Assembly (NCBI RefSeq): GCF_000757825.1
Contig: NZ_CP009451.1
Coordinates: 2,790,001 to 2,854,000 of the forward strand
Direction: 5' to 3'
DNA: 64,000 nt
Source: Cedecea neteri
Lineage (GTDB): Bacteria; Pseudomonadota; Gammaproteobacteria; Enterobacterales; Enterobacteriaceae
A model generated the notes under the pieces. The model searched no databases. It saw nothing but the letters and a program-made list of their open reading frames with translations, and was not told the DNA's origin. Made by a program: the position numbers and the translations under genes. This document shows positions 32,413-41,459 of this stretch, piece after piece (the first letter of the stretch is position 1; the number at the start of each line of letters is the position of its first letter).

Positions 32413-33372
32413 TTATCCGGCAAGCGGTATTTCAGCGTTAAATTCACGCCCTGATTTCACCACCCCATAAGCCAGCTGTAGCAGCTTTCTCATTCCTGCA
32501 CACACGCGTTCTTTGCCTGTCTTCCCCCTGCTCGCCATCCGGGTCATCAGGTCTTTCACCACTTCATTACATCTTCCCGCCACTACCGTAGGCATATACA
32601 GCACGCTACGCAGCTCACGGCTCCCCACTTTTGACAACCTGCTCTTTCCCTTCCACATCCCGGACTCACAACGTCGTGGGTTCAGCCCTGCATAAGCCAC
32701 CAGAGCCTTACTGCTCCTGAACCGCCTCAGGTTTCCCGCGAAGGCCAGAAGACTCGTACTCAGCACATCTCCCACTCCCGGGATACTCTCCAGCAGCGCT
32801 TTGTCTTTTCTCAGGTCCGGGTCATCATCAATGTGCTGTCTGATTTTCTTTTTGGTTTCTTTTATCAGTTCATCCAGCGTGGCGATGTGCTCTTTTAACG
32901 AGCCAGTGATGACCTCATCTGCGGCCTCCAGCCTGTTCTCTTCCATCTGACGCATCTCTTCAAGATTTTTAAGATGCCGCACCAGCGCGGTCAGCTGTCG
33001 CTGGCTGAGAGGAGCCGGATGCCATTGGGCTGGCTGATACAGGGCACAATACCGTGCTATCAGGGCGGCATCGCTTTTATCCGTTTTGTTTCGGGTCAGT
33101 TCGGTGTTACTGAAGGCATGAATGCGGGCAGGGTTTTCCAGGCTGACGCGATAGCCGCCATCGGACAATGCCGTGGCGAGTTCCGTGCTGTAGCTGCCCG
33201 TCGCTTCCATACAGACATGACAGTCCCCAAAGCGGGTCAGCCAGTGAATAAACTCACGACATCCCGCAGGCGTGTTAGCAAACTTTTTAGTTTTGTATTT
33301 CTGACCAGGCAGCAGGACAGCGACATCAAATTTTAGCTTAGCAATATCAACGCCGACAGAAGTGAGGGTCAT
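32413..33372 (-). CDS. IS110-family transposase (DEDD recombinase)
   Basis: 319 aa. N-terminal RuvC-like DEDD domain with D9 (VGVDIAK), E56 (MEATGSY), D98 and D101 (DKSDAALIAR). A coiled-coil region spans residues 130-185. The C-terminal Tnp domain starts at ESIPGVGD and has the presumed nucleophile Ser237 in NPRRCESG, close to Ser241 of IS621. All four acidic residues are intact, so the enzyme may be active. Family members use a bridge RNA to pair donor and target DNA. Confidence 0.93.
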   Translation of the reverse strand: MTLTSVGVDIAKLKFDVAVLLPGQKYKTKKFANTPAGCREFIHWLTRFGDCHVCMEATGSYSTELATALSDGGYRVSLENPARIHAFSNTELTRNKTDKSDAALIARYCALYQPAQWHPAPLSQRQLTALVRHLKNLEEMRQMEENRLEAADEVITGSLKEHIATLDELIKETKKKIRQHIDDDPDLRKDKALLESIPGVGDVLSTSLLAFAGNLRRFRSSKALVAYAGLNPRRCESGMWKGKSRLSKVGSRELRSVLYMPTVVAGRCNEVVKDLMTRMASRGKTGKERVCAGMRKLLQLAYGVVKSGREFNAEIPLAG

Positions 33373-33424
33373 CTGATTCTCCGTAACCTTATGAATAATA
33401 TCGCCAGACCATCCTTATATGTGG

Positions 33425-33592
33425 GTGCTCAGAGGCACAGGATACCGTTCGGTCTTGAGGCGACAGGGAATAAGGTTGCCGGGGCATAATCTCTCCCACG
33501 GGCTCGGAAGCACCAGGGCCAGGGGATGCTCACCGGCAACCTCCCGATGATCAGTCGGGGATCTTCCCCGCACTGGCGGGGAAGTTCAAGAC
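33425..33592 (-). ncRNA. Predicted bridge RNA of the IS110 element
   Basis: In the noncoding left end, read on the minus strand: a hairpin CTTCCCCGCC/GCGGGGAAG, a second hairpin TCCCCGA/TCATCGGGA, then a 9-bp stem GGTTGCCGG/CCGGCAACC (33541-33533 with 33482-33474) closing a 50-nt loop. That loop contains GGGAGAG (33497-33491), complementary to the right side of the target (CTCTCCC, core included). A following loop contains ACGGTATC (33448-33441), identical to the element's own right end plus the first core base (32404-32397). These fit target- and donor-binding loops. RNA ends are approximate. Confidence 0.72.
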
Positions 33593-33758
33593 ATAAGGGT
33601 TAGGGTGAGGGTAAAAATAAGAAGCGAGGCACGGTTCCGGCTTAAATCGCCTCCGTTTTCTCTCCGACCCAGGACTGGAAGTGAACGGAACCTTAGCCGA
33701 TCTTTCATAGAACGTATTTGTGACTAAGGTTTAGCCCTACCTGAGTGAGGGTCAACCC

Positions 33759-35297
33759 TCAGAACAGGCCCAGCGGCTTATCGGAATAGCTCACCAGCAG
33801 GCACTTGGTCTGCTGATAATGCTCCAGCATCATCTTGTGGGTCTCGCGCCCGATCCCGGACTGTTTGTAGCCCCCAAACGCCGCGTGTGCCGGGTAGGCG
33901 TGGTAACAGTTGGTCCACACGCGCCCGGCCTGAATACCGCGCCCCATTTTGTAGGCCAGGCTGCCGTTGCGGCTCCAGACGCCCGCGCCCAGACCGTATT
34001 CGGTATCGTTCGCCAGCTCCAGCGCTTCCTCCACGGTTTTAAACGTGGTGACGGCGAGCACCGGCCCGAAAATTTCCTCCTGGAATACACGCATGTTGTT
34101 TTTACCAAACAGAATGGTCGGCTCGAGGTAGTAACCCGCCTGCAGGTCGCCCGTCAGCGCTTTTCTACGCCCGCCGGTCAGCACGTCCGCGCCTTCTTTC
34201 TTGCCGATGTCGATGTAGTTGAGGATGGTTTCCATCTGCCCCTGCGACACCTGCGCGCCCATTTGGGTGCGGCTGTCCAGCGGGTTGCCGGAGCGAATGG
34301 CTTCTACGCGGCGGATCGCGCGCTCAATGAAACGTTCGTAGATGGACTCCTGCACCAGCGCGCGGCTCGGGCAGGTACAGACCTCGCCCTGGTTGAAGGC
34401 GAACAGCGCAAAGCCCTCCAGCGCCTTGTCGAAGAAGGCGTCTTCCTCTTCCATCACGTCGGCAAAGAAAATGTTCGGAGATTTGCCGCCCAGCTCCAGG
34501 GTGACCGGGATAATGTTCTGGGTGGCGTACTGCATGATCTGTTGCCCGACCTCGGTGGAGCCGGTAAACGCCACTTTGGCGATGCGTTTCGAGGTTGCCA
34601 GGTATTCGCCAATCTCGCCGCCCGCGCCGTTCACCACGTTAACCACGCCCGGCGGCAGCAGGTCGCCAACCAGTTCCATCAGCAGCAGCACGGAGAGCGG
34701 GGTCAGTCGCGCAGGCTTCAGCACGATGCAGTTGCCCGCCGCGAGCGCCGGGGCCATTTTCCAGCTCGCCATCAGCAGCGGGAAGTTCCACGGAATGATC
34801 TGTGCGACCACGCCGAGCGGCTCGTGGAAATGGTAGGCCACGGTGTATTTATCCACCTCGCTGATGCCCCCCTCCTGAGCACGAATACAGGAGGCGAAGT
34901 AGCGGAAGTGGTCTATGGCCAGCGGCACGTCGGCGGCGCTGGTTTCGCGAATCGGTTTGCCGTTGTCCCAGGTTTCTGCCGTCGCCAGCAGCTCGATGTT
35001 TTGCTCCATGCGGTCGGCAATTTTCAGCAGGATGGTGGCGCGCTCCTGCACGGACATCTGCCCCCAGCCTTTTTTGGCTTCGTGGGCGGCATCCAGCGCC
35101 AGGTCGATGTCGGCCTTGCCGGAGCTGGCGATTTCGCACAGCGGCTGGCCGGTCACCGGGGTGAGGTTTTCATAGTACTGACCGCCAACCGGGGCAACCC
35201 ATTGGCCGCCGATAAAGTTGTCGTAACGGGGTTTAAGTTTTAGCGGGAAACCATATTCGCCTGGGATAATACGGGTATCGGGAGGATTATTTGTCAT
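33759..35297 (-). CDS. aldB: Aldehyde dehydrogenase B
   Basis: 512 aa from ATG 35297 (GGAGACGGCT ribosome site), the E. coli AldB length. NADP-dependent aldehyde dehydrogenase acting on acetaldehyde and related aldehydes. Catalytic Glu in LELGGKSPN and Cys in [11 protein letters not shown]; the cofactor motif FTGSTEVG is present. The C-terminus matches E. coli nearly residue for residue. Same strand as selAB, 137 bp downstream of selB. The 160 bp beyond its stop, up to the IS element, hold nothing recognisable. Confidence 0.94.
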   Translation of the reverse strand: MTNNPPDTRIIPGEYGFPLKLKPRYDNFIGGQWVAPVGGQYYENLTPVTGQPLCEIASSGKADIDLALDAAHEAKKGWGQMSVQERATILLKIADRMEQNIELLATAETWDNGKPIRETSAADVPLAIDHFRYFASCIRAQEGGISEVDKYTVAYHFHEPLGVVAQIIPWNFPLLMASWKMAPALAAGNCIVLKPARLTPLSVLLLMELVGDLLPPGVVNVVNGAGGEIGEYLATSKRIAKVAFTGSTEVGQQIMQYATQNIIPVTLELGGKSPNIFFADVMEEEDAFFDKALEGFALFAFNQGEVCTCPSRALVQESIYERFIERAIRRVEAIRSGNPLDSRTQMGAQVSQGQMETILNYIDIGKKEGADVLTGGRRKALTGDLQAGYYLEPTILFGKNNMRVFQEEIFGPVLAVTTFKTVEEALELANDTEYGLGAGVWSRNGSLAYKMGRGIQAGRVWTNCYHAYPAHAAFGGYKQSGIGRETHKMMLEHYQQTKCLLVSYSDKPLGLF

Positions 35298-35395
35298 AGC
35301 CGTCTCCTTGTGATGGTTCATCCACAAGGGTAGTTCGGGCTGGCTGTTTCTTCGCCGATTCCCGCCCGCTTTACGACGTGCTTCACGGATTAACG

Positions 35396-35425
35396 CCGGA
35401 GAAGAGGGAAATAACTCTTCTCCGG
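35396..35425 (-). terminator. Strong hairpin downstream of selB
   Basis: CCGGAGAAGAG/CTCTTCTCCGG, an 11-bp perfect stem with an 8-base loop, 10 bp after the selB stop. No T-run, so it may act as an mRNA-stabilising 3' end rather than a classic terminator. Confidence 0.5.
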
Positions 35426-35434
35426 CAGGAGGGA

Positions 35435-37273
35435 TCAGCGCGAAGGCGTAAACAGCGCCTTGTCGCGCAGCAGGTGGTCGTTGCCGCGCCGACGGGTAAA
35501 GCCGGTTTTGTCGAAATATTCCAGGATCTGAATCGCCAGCTTGCGGCCTACGCCTAATCTGTCGCGGAAGTCGGCGGCGTTGGTGGCACCGTGAGTTTGA
35601 TCCAACTCGCGGATCAGATCGGCAAACGCCTGCAGGCGATCGTTTCGGTAATAACGATCTTTCAGAATCGCGGTGACCAGCCCCTGCTGGGCGGCGGATC
35701 GTAGCAGCTGACGCATCGCCTGTTCTTCCTCGCCGGTTTCTTTAGCCAGGTCGCGAACCCACCAGGGCTCGTCGCCAAGCCGCGCGTCTACTTTGTCCCA
35801 CACCGCCTGCTGCGTGGCAGAAAAACCTGGCTCGTGTCCCGGCAGGTGCAGCCAGCCCTGGCGGCTTATCAGCAGGCCTTCAGCGCGCATTCTTTCGATA
35901 AGCGACAGAACCAGGCCTTCGTCTTCCGCGGGCAGCGCCATGCGGCGCAGGCGTTCACGGCCCGGCCCCGGCTGATCGTCATGCTGCTGGTGGTAGCGTG
36001 CCAGCACGTCGAGCAGTTTTTGCTGCCATAGAGCGGCCACATCCGGGCTTAGCAGCGCATTGCCCGCCTGCAGATAACCCGGCTGATCGAGCAGAGCCTG
36101 AAGACCTTCCGCTGTTAGCTGGCGTGCCCAGGAAAATTCGCTGAGCAGCACGGCTCCGCGAGCCAGATGTGCTTCCAGCGCCTGCGGGTCATCGGCTCCT
36201 TTTGCCAGGTCTGCCAGCCAGCTCAGGAAAGCGGGTTGGCGCTTGCCGCGGCGTGGGGCATTGAGCAGCACGGCACGGGCACCGGCGAGCGTGGTGCGGG
36301 CGCTGATGTCGCGCAGCACCAGGCGGTCGTTGTCCGCCAGCCACAGCGGCACATCCAGCACCAGTTCGGCAAGGTTGCCTTCCAGCAGCGAAACGCGCCC
36401 GGTTACGTGACGTGCGGAATGGTGAATATGCAGCGGTTGCCACTGCTGGAGCGGCTGCAGCGTTTGCAGTTCGACGATAACGCGCTCAATCGGCTGCAGA
36501 GGTTTTTCGCTCAGCAGCCAGTCGCCCCGGCTGATGTCGTTTTTTTCCGCGTCACCGCTGATGTTCAGGGCAATGCGCTGCCCGGCCATCGCGCTGGAAA
36601 CCGGCTGGTTTTGGGCGTGAAGGCCGCGCACGCGCATCGGTTTATCCGCGCCGGTCAGCCAGAGCGAATCGCCAACGTTAACTTCGCCGCTCAGCGCCGT
36701 GCCGGTCACCACAAGGCCTGCGCCCTTAACCGTAAAAGCACGGTCGATGGCGAGGCGGAAGCGGTGCGAGGTGGCATGAGGACGTTCGCTTAGCCCGATA
36801 AGATGCTGCTGTAGCGCTTCTACGCCTTCACCGCTGGTGGCGGCGGTCACAAAGATTGCGGCCAAAGTATCGCCCAGCAGAGCGGCGACTTCATCGCGGA
36901 CTTCTGCAATACGGCTGTCGCTCACCCGGTCGGCTTTGGTTAGCGCGACGGTTACCTGCGGGTTGCCCGTCAGCTGTAAAATCGCCAGATGCTCGCGGGT
37001 TTGCGCCATCACGCCGTCGTCGCAGGCGATGACCAGCAGCGCATGATCTATGCCGCCGACGCCCGCCAGCATGTTGGCCAGAAATTTTTCGTGCCCTGGC
37101 ACGTCAATAAAGCCAATCACACGGCCATCCGGCTGCGGCCAGTAGGCGTAGCCGAGGTCGATGGTCATACCGCGCTTTTTCTCTTCAGGCAGGCGGTCAG
37201 CATTCACGCCGGTCAGCGCCTGGAGAAGGGTCGTTTTGCCGTGGTCAACGTGCCCGGCGGTGGCAATAATCAC
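35435..37273 (-). CDS. selB: Selenocysteine-specific elongation factor SelB
   Basis: 612 aa from GTG 37273; E. coli SelB has 614 and also starts at [13 protein letters not shown]. GTPase motifs GHVDHGKT (G1), DVPGHE (G3) and TKAD (G4) open the EF-Tu-like part. The C-terminal winged-helix domains, ending in [15 protein letters not shown] and [10 protein letters not shown], bind the SECIS hairpin. Carries Sec-tRNA to UGA codons. The GTG overlaps the selA stop (GTGA), so the two are coupled. An upstream in-frame ATG at 37330 would lie inside selA. Confidence 0.95.
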   Translation of the reverse strand: MIIATAGHVDHGKTTLLQALTGVNADRLPEEKKRGMTIDLGYAYWPQPDGRVIGFIDVPGHEKFLANMLAGVGGIDHALLVIACDDGVMAQTREHLAILQLTGNPQVTVALTKADRVSDSRIAEVRDEVAALLGDTLAAIFVTAATSGEGVEALQQHLIGLSERPHATSHRFRLAIDRAFTVKGAGLVVTGTALSGEVNVGDSLWLTGADKPMRVRGLHAQNQPVSSAMAGQRIALNISGDAEKNDISRGDWLLSEKPLQPIERVIVELQTLQPLQQWQPLHIHHSARHVTGRVSLLEGNLAELVLDVPLWLADNDRLVLRDISARTTLAGARAVLLNAPRRGKRQPAFLSWLADLAKGADDPQALEAHLARGAVLLSEFSWARQLTAEGLQALLDQPGYLQAGNALLSPDVAALWQQKLLDVLARYHQQHDDQPGPGRERLRRMALPAEDEGLVLSLIERMRAEGLLISRQGWLHLPGHEPGFSATQQAVWDKVDARLGDEPWWVRDLAKETGEEEQAMRQLLRSAAQQGLVTAILKDRYYRNDRLQAFADLIRELDQTHGATNAADFRDRLGVGRKLAIQILEYFDKTGFTRRRGNDHLLRDKALFTPSR

Positions 37274-38658
37274 AGGGTAATGCCCTCCAGCAGCAGCGCT
37301 TCGTTTTCGAGGCAGCGTAAATCCAGCCACAGTCGGCCATCGGCAATGCGGCCAATAACCGGCCTTTCAAGCTCGCGCAGGGTTTGCGTCAGTGAGGCAA
37401 GCGTTGATCCACGTCCGTTTTTCGGCGTGAAGGTCAGGGCCGCGCCAGGCAGGCGGTCAACGGGCAAAGAGCCGCTGCCGATTTGCGACAGGCACGCTTC
37501 AACGCGCACATCGAACTGCTCGCCAAAACGCTGTTCAAATGCGGGCCGCAGGCGGCTGGCCTGCAGATGGATGTCTTCGGCGCTGCGGGTTAGCAGGCGC
37601 AGGGTTGGCAGGCGTTCCACCAGTGTTTCCGGGTATTGATACAGCCGTAGCGTGGCTTCCAGCGCCGCCAGCGTCATTTTGTCGGCGCGCAGCGCGCGCT
37701 TCAGCGGGTGGCTCTGAATACGTTCAATAAGCGCCTTTTTGCCGACGATGATCCCGGCCTGCGGGCCGCCGAGCAGTTTGTCGCCGGAGAAACTCACCAG
37801 GCTCACGCCGTCGGCAATCAGCTGCTGCGGCATCGGCTCCGGCGGCAGGCCCCACTGGCTTAAATCTACCAGCGAGCCGCTGCCCAGGTCGGTGACGACC
37901 GGCAGGTTGAGTTCGTTGCCCAGCGTAACCAGCTCGGCCTCGCTAACTGCTTTGGTGAAGCCTTCGATGTGGTAATTGCTGGTGTGCACCTTCATCAGCA
38001 GCGAGGTGTTTTCGCTCGCGGCTGCGCGGTAGTCTTTCAGGTGCGTGCGGTTGGTGGTGCCGACTTCAACCAGCGTGCAGCCTGCCTGGCGCATGACGTC
38101 GGGAATGCGAAACGCGCCGCCAATTTCCACCAGTTCGCCGCGCGAAACCACTACTTCGCCGCCGACTGCGCAGGCCGCCAGCATTAGCAGCACCGCTGCC
38201 GCATTGTTGTTGACGATGCAGGCATCTTCCGCGCCGGTCAGCTCGCAAAGCAGATCGGCGATGGCGCGATCGCGGTGGCCGCGTCCTGCGTCGTCCAGTG
38301 AATATTCCAGCGTTACGGCGGAGCGCATGGCTTCGCTTACTGCATCAATGGCCGCCTCGGCCTGTAGCGCACGCCCGAGATTGGTGTGCAACACGGTGCC
38401 GGTCAGGTTGAAAACCGGCAGCAGAGCGCTGCGCTGGCTGGCCTCGAGCACGTCACGCGTTTTCTTTGCCCAGTCCTCGCTCCAGTCCGGCAGCTTACTC
38501 GCCGTGCGAATGTGCTCGCGCGCTTCGCTTTGCAGCATTCTCAGCGTTGCCACCACGCGGGTGTGGCCGAACTCGGCAAGGAGGGCGGTAAAGGCGGCAT
38601 CGCGCAGCAGGCGGTCGGTCGCCGGAAGATGGCTAAAAAGTGTTTGAGCTGTCGTCAT
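37270..38658 (-). CDS. selA: L-seryl-tRNA(Sec) selenium transferase
   Basis: 462 aa (E. coli 463). PLP enzyme that converts seryl-tRNA(Sec) to selenocysteyl-tRNA(Sec) using selenophosphate. The PLP lysine is in [14 protein letters not shown] near residue 294. The N-terminal HLPATDRLL and central [12 protein letters not shown] segments are conserved. First gene of selAB. The selenophosphate synthetase gene selD is not in this window. Confidence 0.95.
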   Translation of the reverse strand: MTTAQTLFSHLPATDRLLRDAAFTALLAEFGHTRVVATLRMLQSEAREHIRTASKLPDWSEDWAKKTRDVLEASQRSALLPVFNLTGTVLHTNLGRALQAEAAIDAVSEAMRSAVTLEYSLDDAGRGHRDRAIADLLCELTGAEDACIVNNNAAAVLLMLAACAVGGEVVVSRGELVEIGGAFRIPDVMRQAGCTLVEVGTTNRTHLKDYRAAASENTSLLMKVHTSNYHIEGFTKAVSEAELVTLGNELNLPVVTDLGSGSLVDLSQWGLPPEPMPQQLIADGVSLVSFSGDKLLGGPQAGIIVGKKALIERIQSHPLKRALRADKMTLAALEATLRLYQYPETLVERLPTLRLLTRSAEDIHLQASRLRPAFEQRFGEQFDVRVEACLSQIGSGSLPVDRLPGAALTFTPKNGRGSTLASLTQTLRELERPVIGRIADGRLWLDLRCLENEALLLEGITL

Positions 38659-38694
38659 GGCAGGGACTGGATTAGGAAATTTGTGAGTAATATT

Positions 38695-38715
38695 ACAGGG
38701 GACAACGTCCCCTGT
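38695..38715 (-). terminator. Hairpin between yibF and selA
   Basis: ACAGGGGAC/GTCCCCTGT, a 9-bp perfect stem with a 3-base loop. It lies 13 bp after the yibF stop and is followed on the minus strand by AATATTACT. Probable end of the yibF transcript. Confidence 0.5.
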
Positions 38716-38727
38716 CCTGGCAGCAGA

Positions 38728-39336
38728 TCATGCCGCGGGTGGTTCGGTACGCGCAAAGCTCTCGCGCAGGAACAGCTGTTCGACCAGCTTGACCAGGTGC
38801 GGGCGATTGACGCACCAGCCCGGCGCGACGCGGCGGAAATTGAGGTAGCCCACCGCGCAGGCGGCAGAAATATTGGCCAGATTAAGCGGCTCGGCGGTCA
38901 GCGTGCCGTCGGCGGCGTATTCTTCCAATAGATCGAGGGCGCGGCCAATCTTCTCGCGCTGGCGGATCAGCACCTCTTCAGACTGCTGTTCCGCCGGGCG
39001 CAGTTTTTCACGCACGGAAGTTAACGCCGCGTCCATGATCCCGTCGGATAATGCTTCAAGCTGGCGTACATGCAGCGCCGCTTTCTGGTCGTGCGGGATA
39101 AGCTCTGGCGCGATGTTCAGCAGCTCGAGGTATTGGGCGATGATCGACGAATCAAACCAGCGCTCGCCTTCATCGGTGATAAGCGCCGGCACTTTGCCGA
39201 GCGGGTTGTACTGCGGGGCCGGGCTGTCGCCTGTCCACGGGTTGACGTTAACAAACTCAAAGCTAAGGCCTTTTTCCAGCAGGATGACCGAGATCTTTCG
39301 AACAAAGGGGCTGGTATAGTTGCCGATCAGTTTCAT
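38728..39336 (-). CDS. yibF: Glutathione S-transferase-like protein YibF
   Basis: 202 aa from ATG 39336, the E. coli YibF length; a longer reading frame upstream is not coding. Thioredoxin-like N-terminus (residues 1-75) with NYTSPFVRK and the glutathione-binding VPALITDEG and [10 protein letters not shown] motifs; all-helical C-terminal domain. Substrate unknown. The order yibF-selA-selB is the same as in E. coli. Confidence 0.92.
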   Translation of the reverse strand: MKLIGNYTSPFVRKISVILLEKGLSFEFVNVNPWTGDSPAPQYNPLGKVPALITDEGERWFDSSIIAQYLELLNIAPELIPHDQKAALHVRQLEALSDGIMDAALTSVREKLRPAEQQSEEVLIRQREKIGRALDLLEEYAADGTLTAEPLNLANISAACAVGYLNFRRVAPGWCVNRPHLVKLVEQLFLRESFARTEPPAA

Positions 39337-39401
39337 GACATTATCCGTTTTTGCCAACTTGAGGTAAGTATGAAACAGATACCCAACATTGCTGAAAAAG
39401 T

Positions 39402-40286
39402 CTACGCCCCTTTTATGTAGTCGACAAAGGCGCGTAGCGCGCTGGGCATGTACTGGCGGCCTGGGTAATAGAACTGGAACGGTGGAAGGTCGGGCAGCCA
39501 CTCCTCCAGCATCGAAACCAGCCTGCCGCTTGCGAGATGCTCTTCTACCTGCTGCTGATACAGGTAGCCAATGCCCGCCCCGCACAGCACCGCTTCCAGC
39601 TCGGAGTCGAGATCGTCGACGACGATATTGCCGCACGGCGTCACTTCCAGTTTGCCTTCCGGCCCGTAAAACTCCCAGTAGTAGGGGCGGCCGCTTGGAT
39701 AGCGGAAAATAACGCTGCAGTGATTGACCAGCTCGCGGGGATGAGCCGGAGCCGGGTAGCTCGCAAGATATTCCGGCGTGGCGACGACGCAAATCTTTGC
39801 CTTCGGGCCAATCGGCACGGCAATCATGTCTTTTTCCACCGTGGTTATCAGGCGGATACCGGCGTCATATTCCTGCTTCACGATATCCACCAGCCTGTCG
39901 TCGGTGGTGACTTCCACTTTGATGTCGGGATAGCGGCGGATAAATCCGGCCACCAGCGGCATTAAAACCGTGCGTGCAGCCAGCCGTGAGCTGTTGATTT
40001 TGAGGGTGCCCATCGGCGTGTCGCGAAACGAGTTCACCTCGTCGAGGATGGTATGAATTTCGTCACAGGCCGGGCGCAGGCGCTCGTAAAGGTTAGCGCC
40101 AGCCTCGGTGAGAGACACGCTGCGGGTGGTGCGGTTGAACAGCCGGATTTTCAGGCGCTGCTCGAGCTGTTTGATGCCGTGGCTGATCGCCGACGGAGAA
40201 AGCCCCAGCTCGTCGCCGGCGGCGCGAAAGCTTTTGTGTCGCGCCACGGCGATAAAGGTCGCGAAGTCGGAAAAATTCAGCGCCAT
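39402..40286 (-). CDS. LysR-family transcriptional regulator
   Basis: 294 aa. Winged helix at residues 6-65 ([20 protein letters not shown], then [15 protein letters not shown]) and sensor domain from about residue 90. Its wing [13 protein letters not shown] puts it in the same subgroup as the regulator at 19567. Divergent from the quinone-reductase-like gene, 101 bp apart; that gene is its probable target. Confidence 0.83.
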   Translation of the reverse strand: MALNFSDFATFIAVARHKSFRAAGDELGLSPSAISHGIKQLEQRLKIRLFNRTTRSVSLTEAGANLYERLRPACDEIHTILDEVNSFRDTPMGTLKINSSRLAARTVLMPLVAGFIRRYPDIKVEVTTDDRLVDIVKQEYDAGIRLITTVEKDMIAVPIGPKAKICVVATPEYLASYPAPAHPRELVNHCSVIFRYPSGRPYYWEFYGPEGKLEVTPCGNIVVDDLDSELEAVLCGAGIGYLYQQQVEEHLASGRLVSMLEEWLPDLPPFQFYYPGRQYMPSALRAFVDYIKGA

Positions 40287-40387
40287 TAGTGAAAATCCTT
40301 CATTAACTCATCTCAAATACTACGTTTTACAGAATTATCCAGCGGCCGTAAAGTGGTGGCTACTTCCCAACAGGCTGAGATAACTCC

Positions 40388-40987
40388 ATGAAATCAGTGA
40401 ATATGTATATCGTTTGGGCCCATCCGCGCAGCGACTCATTAACCGCGCAGGTGGTACAGGAAATTCAGGGCGAGGCGGCGGAACGCGGCATTAACGTCTC
40501 TTCGCTCGATCTTTACCGCAGCGGCTTTAATCCCTCGCTTGGCGTGGACGACGAGCCGGACTGGAACAACCCGCAGAAGCAGTATTCCCCGGAGGTTCAC
40601 CGCCTGTTTGGCGAGTTAGCAGATAAAGACACCGTGGTCGTGGTGTTCCCGGTGTGGTGGTACAGCTTCCCGGCCATGCTGAAAGGCTACCTGGACCGCG
40701 TGTGGAACTACGGCCTGGGCTACGGGCCGGGCGGCACGCTGGGGAATAAGAAAATCCGCTGGGTGGCGCTGGTCGGCGGCTCGCAGGCAGGTTTTGTGAA
40801 GTACGGCTGGGAAAAGAACATGACCGATTTTATCGACGGGTCGATGGGCTACCTGGGCGTTGAGGATGCAAAAATCGATTTCCTCTATAACACCATCGGC
40901 GTGGAAGAGGGGATTGGCGATAGCGATGCCCATTACCAGCAGCTGTTTGCTCAGGCGCGCGGCATTGTCGCGGACTTAGCTCAATAA
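40388..40987 (+). CDS. NAD(P)H oxidoreductase, flavodoxin-like fold
   Basis: 199 aa. Flavodoxin-like quinone reductase of the MdaB/KefF/YwrO type: first strand MYIVWAHPRSDSLT, FMN-binding loop VFPVWWYSFPAMLKGYLDRVW, and GGSQAGF in the third flavin loop. Likely a two-electron reductase for quinones or electrophiles. Alone with its divergent LysR gene, and followed by a terminator. Confidence 0.82.
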   Translation: MKSVNMYIVWAHPRSDSLTAQVVQEIQGEAAERGINVSSLDLYRSGFNPSLGVDDEPDWNNPQKQYSPEVHRLFGELADKDTVVVVFPVWWYSFPAMLKGYLDRVWNYGLGYGPGGTLGNKKIRWVALVGGSQAGFVKYGWEKNMTDFIDGSMGYLGVEDAKIDFLYNTIGVEEGIGDSDAHYQQLFAQARGIVADLAQ

Positions 40988-41005
40988 CCTTTTATTCTTC
41001 ACACA

Positions 41006-41033
41006 AGCGCGGCATTCAACGTCGCGCTTTTTA
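41006..41033 (+). terminator. Terminator of the flavodoxin-like oxidoreductase gene
   Basis: AGCGCGGC/GTCGCGCT stem (one G-T) with a 7-base loop, followed by TTTTTA; close in sequence to the aglB terminator. Confidence 0.8.
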
Positions 41034-41139
41034 CCCGCCGCCTCGCTGTAATTTACTTTCATCCCGTGATTGCCCTTCTTATGTTGTCAACGCCCAGATT
41101 TTAACTGGATCACATTAGGATTAGTCCCCCTCAAAATAC

Positions 41140-41159
41140 TTTGTGATGTAAGTCACAAA
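41140..41159. promoter_or_regulatory. CRP site 1 upstream of mtlA
   Basis: TTTGTGATGTAAGTCACAAA: perfect TGTGA-N6-TCACA core with symmetric flanks. Confidence 0.8.
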
Positions 41160-41185
41160 TAAATAACAAAGACGTCATAACTAAA

Positions 41186-41201
41186 TGTGATGTTAGTCAC
41201 A
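41186..41201. promoter_or_regulatory. CRP site 2 upstream of mtlA
   Basis: TGTGATGTTAGTCACA: perfect TGTGA-N6-TCACA core, 44 bp downstream of site 1. Confidence 0.8.
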
Positions 41202-41232
41202 TTAAAAGGTCAATCAGGGTTAAAAATTCCTC

Positions 41233-41251
41233 TGTGTACTTTTTTTACACA
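41233..41251. promoter_or_regulatory. Inverted repeat TGTGTA-N7-TACACA upstream of mtlA
   Basis: Perfect 6-bp arms around CTTTTTT, between CRP sites 2 and 3. Possibly a second regulator site; the factor is unknown. Confidence 0.35.
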
Positions 41252-41258
41252 ACCATTA

Positions 41259-41274
41259 TGTGATCACCATCACT
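41259..41274. promoter_or_regulatory. CRP site 3 upstream of mtlA
   Basis: TGTGATCACCATCACT: nine of ten core positions. Confidence 0.65.
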
Positions 41275-41302
41275 CAATGTGGCTGGGTGATCCCCGATTA
41301 TT

Positions 41303-41318
41303 AGTGATCTGAGTCACG
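41303..41318. promoter_or_regulatory. CRP site 4 upstream of mtlA
   Basis: AGTGATCTGAGTCACG: eight of ten core positions. Together the sites fill most of the 472-bp gap before mtlA, as in E. coli, whose mtl promoter is known for multiple CRP sites. Confidence 0.6.
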
Positions 41319-41459
41319 TAATAGGGCGCTGGCTGGACAGCTTAACGATTCAGTGCCAGATTCGCGTCACTTACTGCATAAGGCCGGCGACCCTGCCGCT
41401 ACGTTAACAATAAACCTCGGGCTGCTTTTCAGCGCGGAACACCAACAAGGGGTATGTGT

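Larger units (their letters stand above)
32396..33597 (-). mobile_element. IS110-family insertion sequence (IS110 subgroup, about 1.2 kb)
   Basis: Complete element. Both ends abut the dinucleotide CT in the transposase orientation (AG at 32396-32397 and at 33596-33597 on the plus strand). Removing one copy plus the 1200 bp between restores an intact palindromic repeat matching the one at 11811-11847 with one mismatch. There are no terminal inverted repeats. The transposase gene has a 223-bp noncoding left end and only about 15 bp on the right, the layout of the IS110 subgroup (IS621-like), whose left end encodes a bridge RNA. Confidence 0.9.
32377..33620. repeat. Palindromic repeat split by the IS110 insertion
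   Basis: The left piece is 32377-32397 (CCCTCTCCCTTTCAGGGAGA G) and the right piece 33596-33613 (AGGGTTAGGGTGAGGGT). Joined through AG they form one member of the REP-like family. Confidence 0.85.

Noticed and set aside
32306..33760. Possible composite transposon around the IS110 element
   Set aside because: Only one IS copy is present and both flanks are one interrupted palindromic repeat, so it is a simple insertion.
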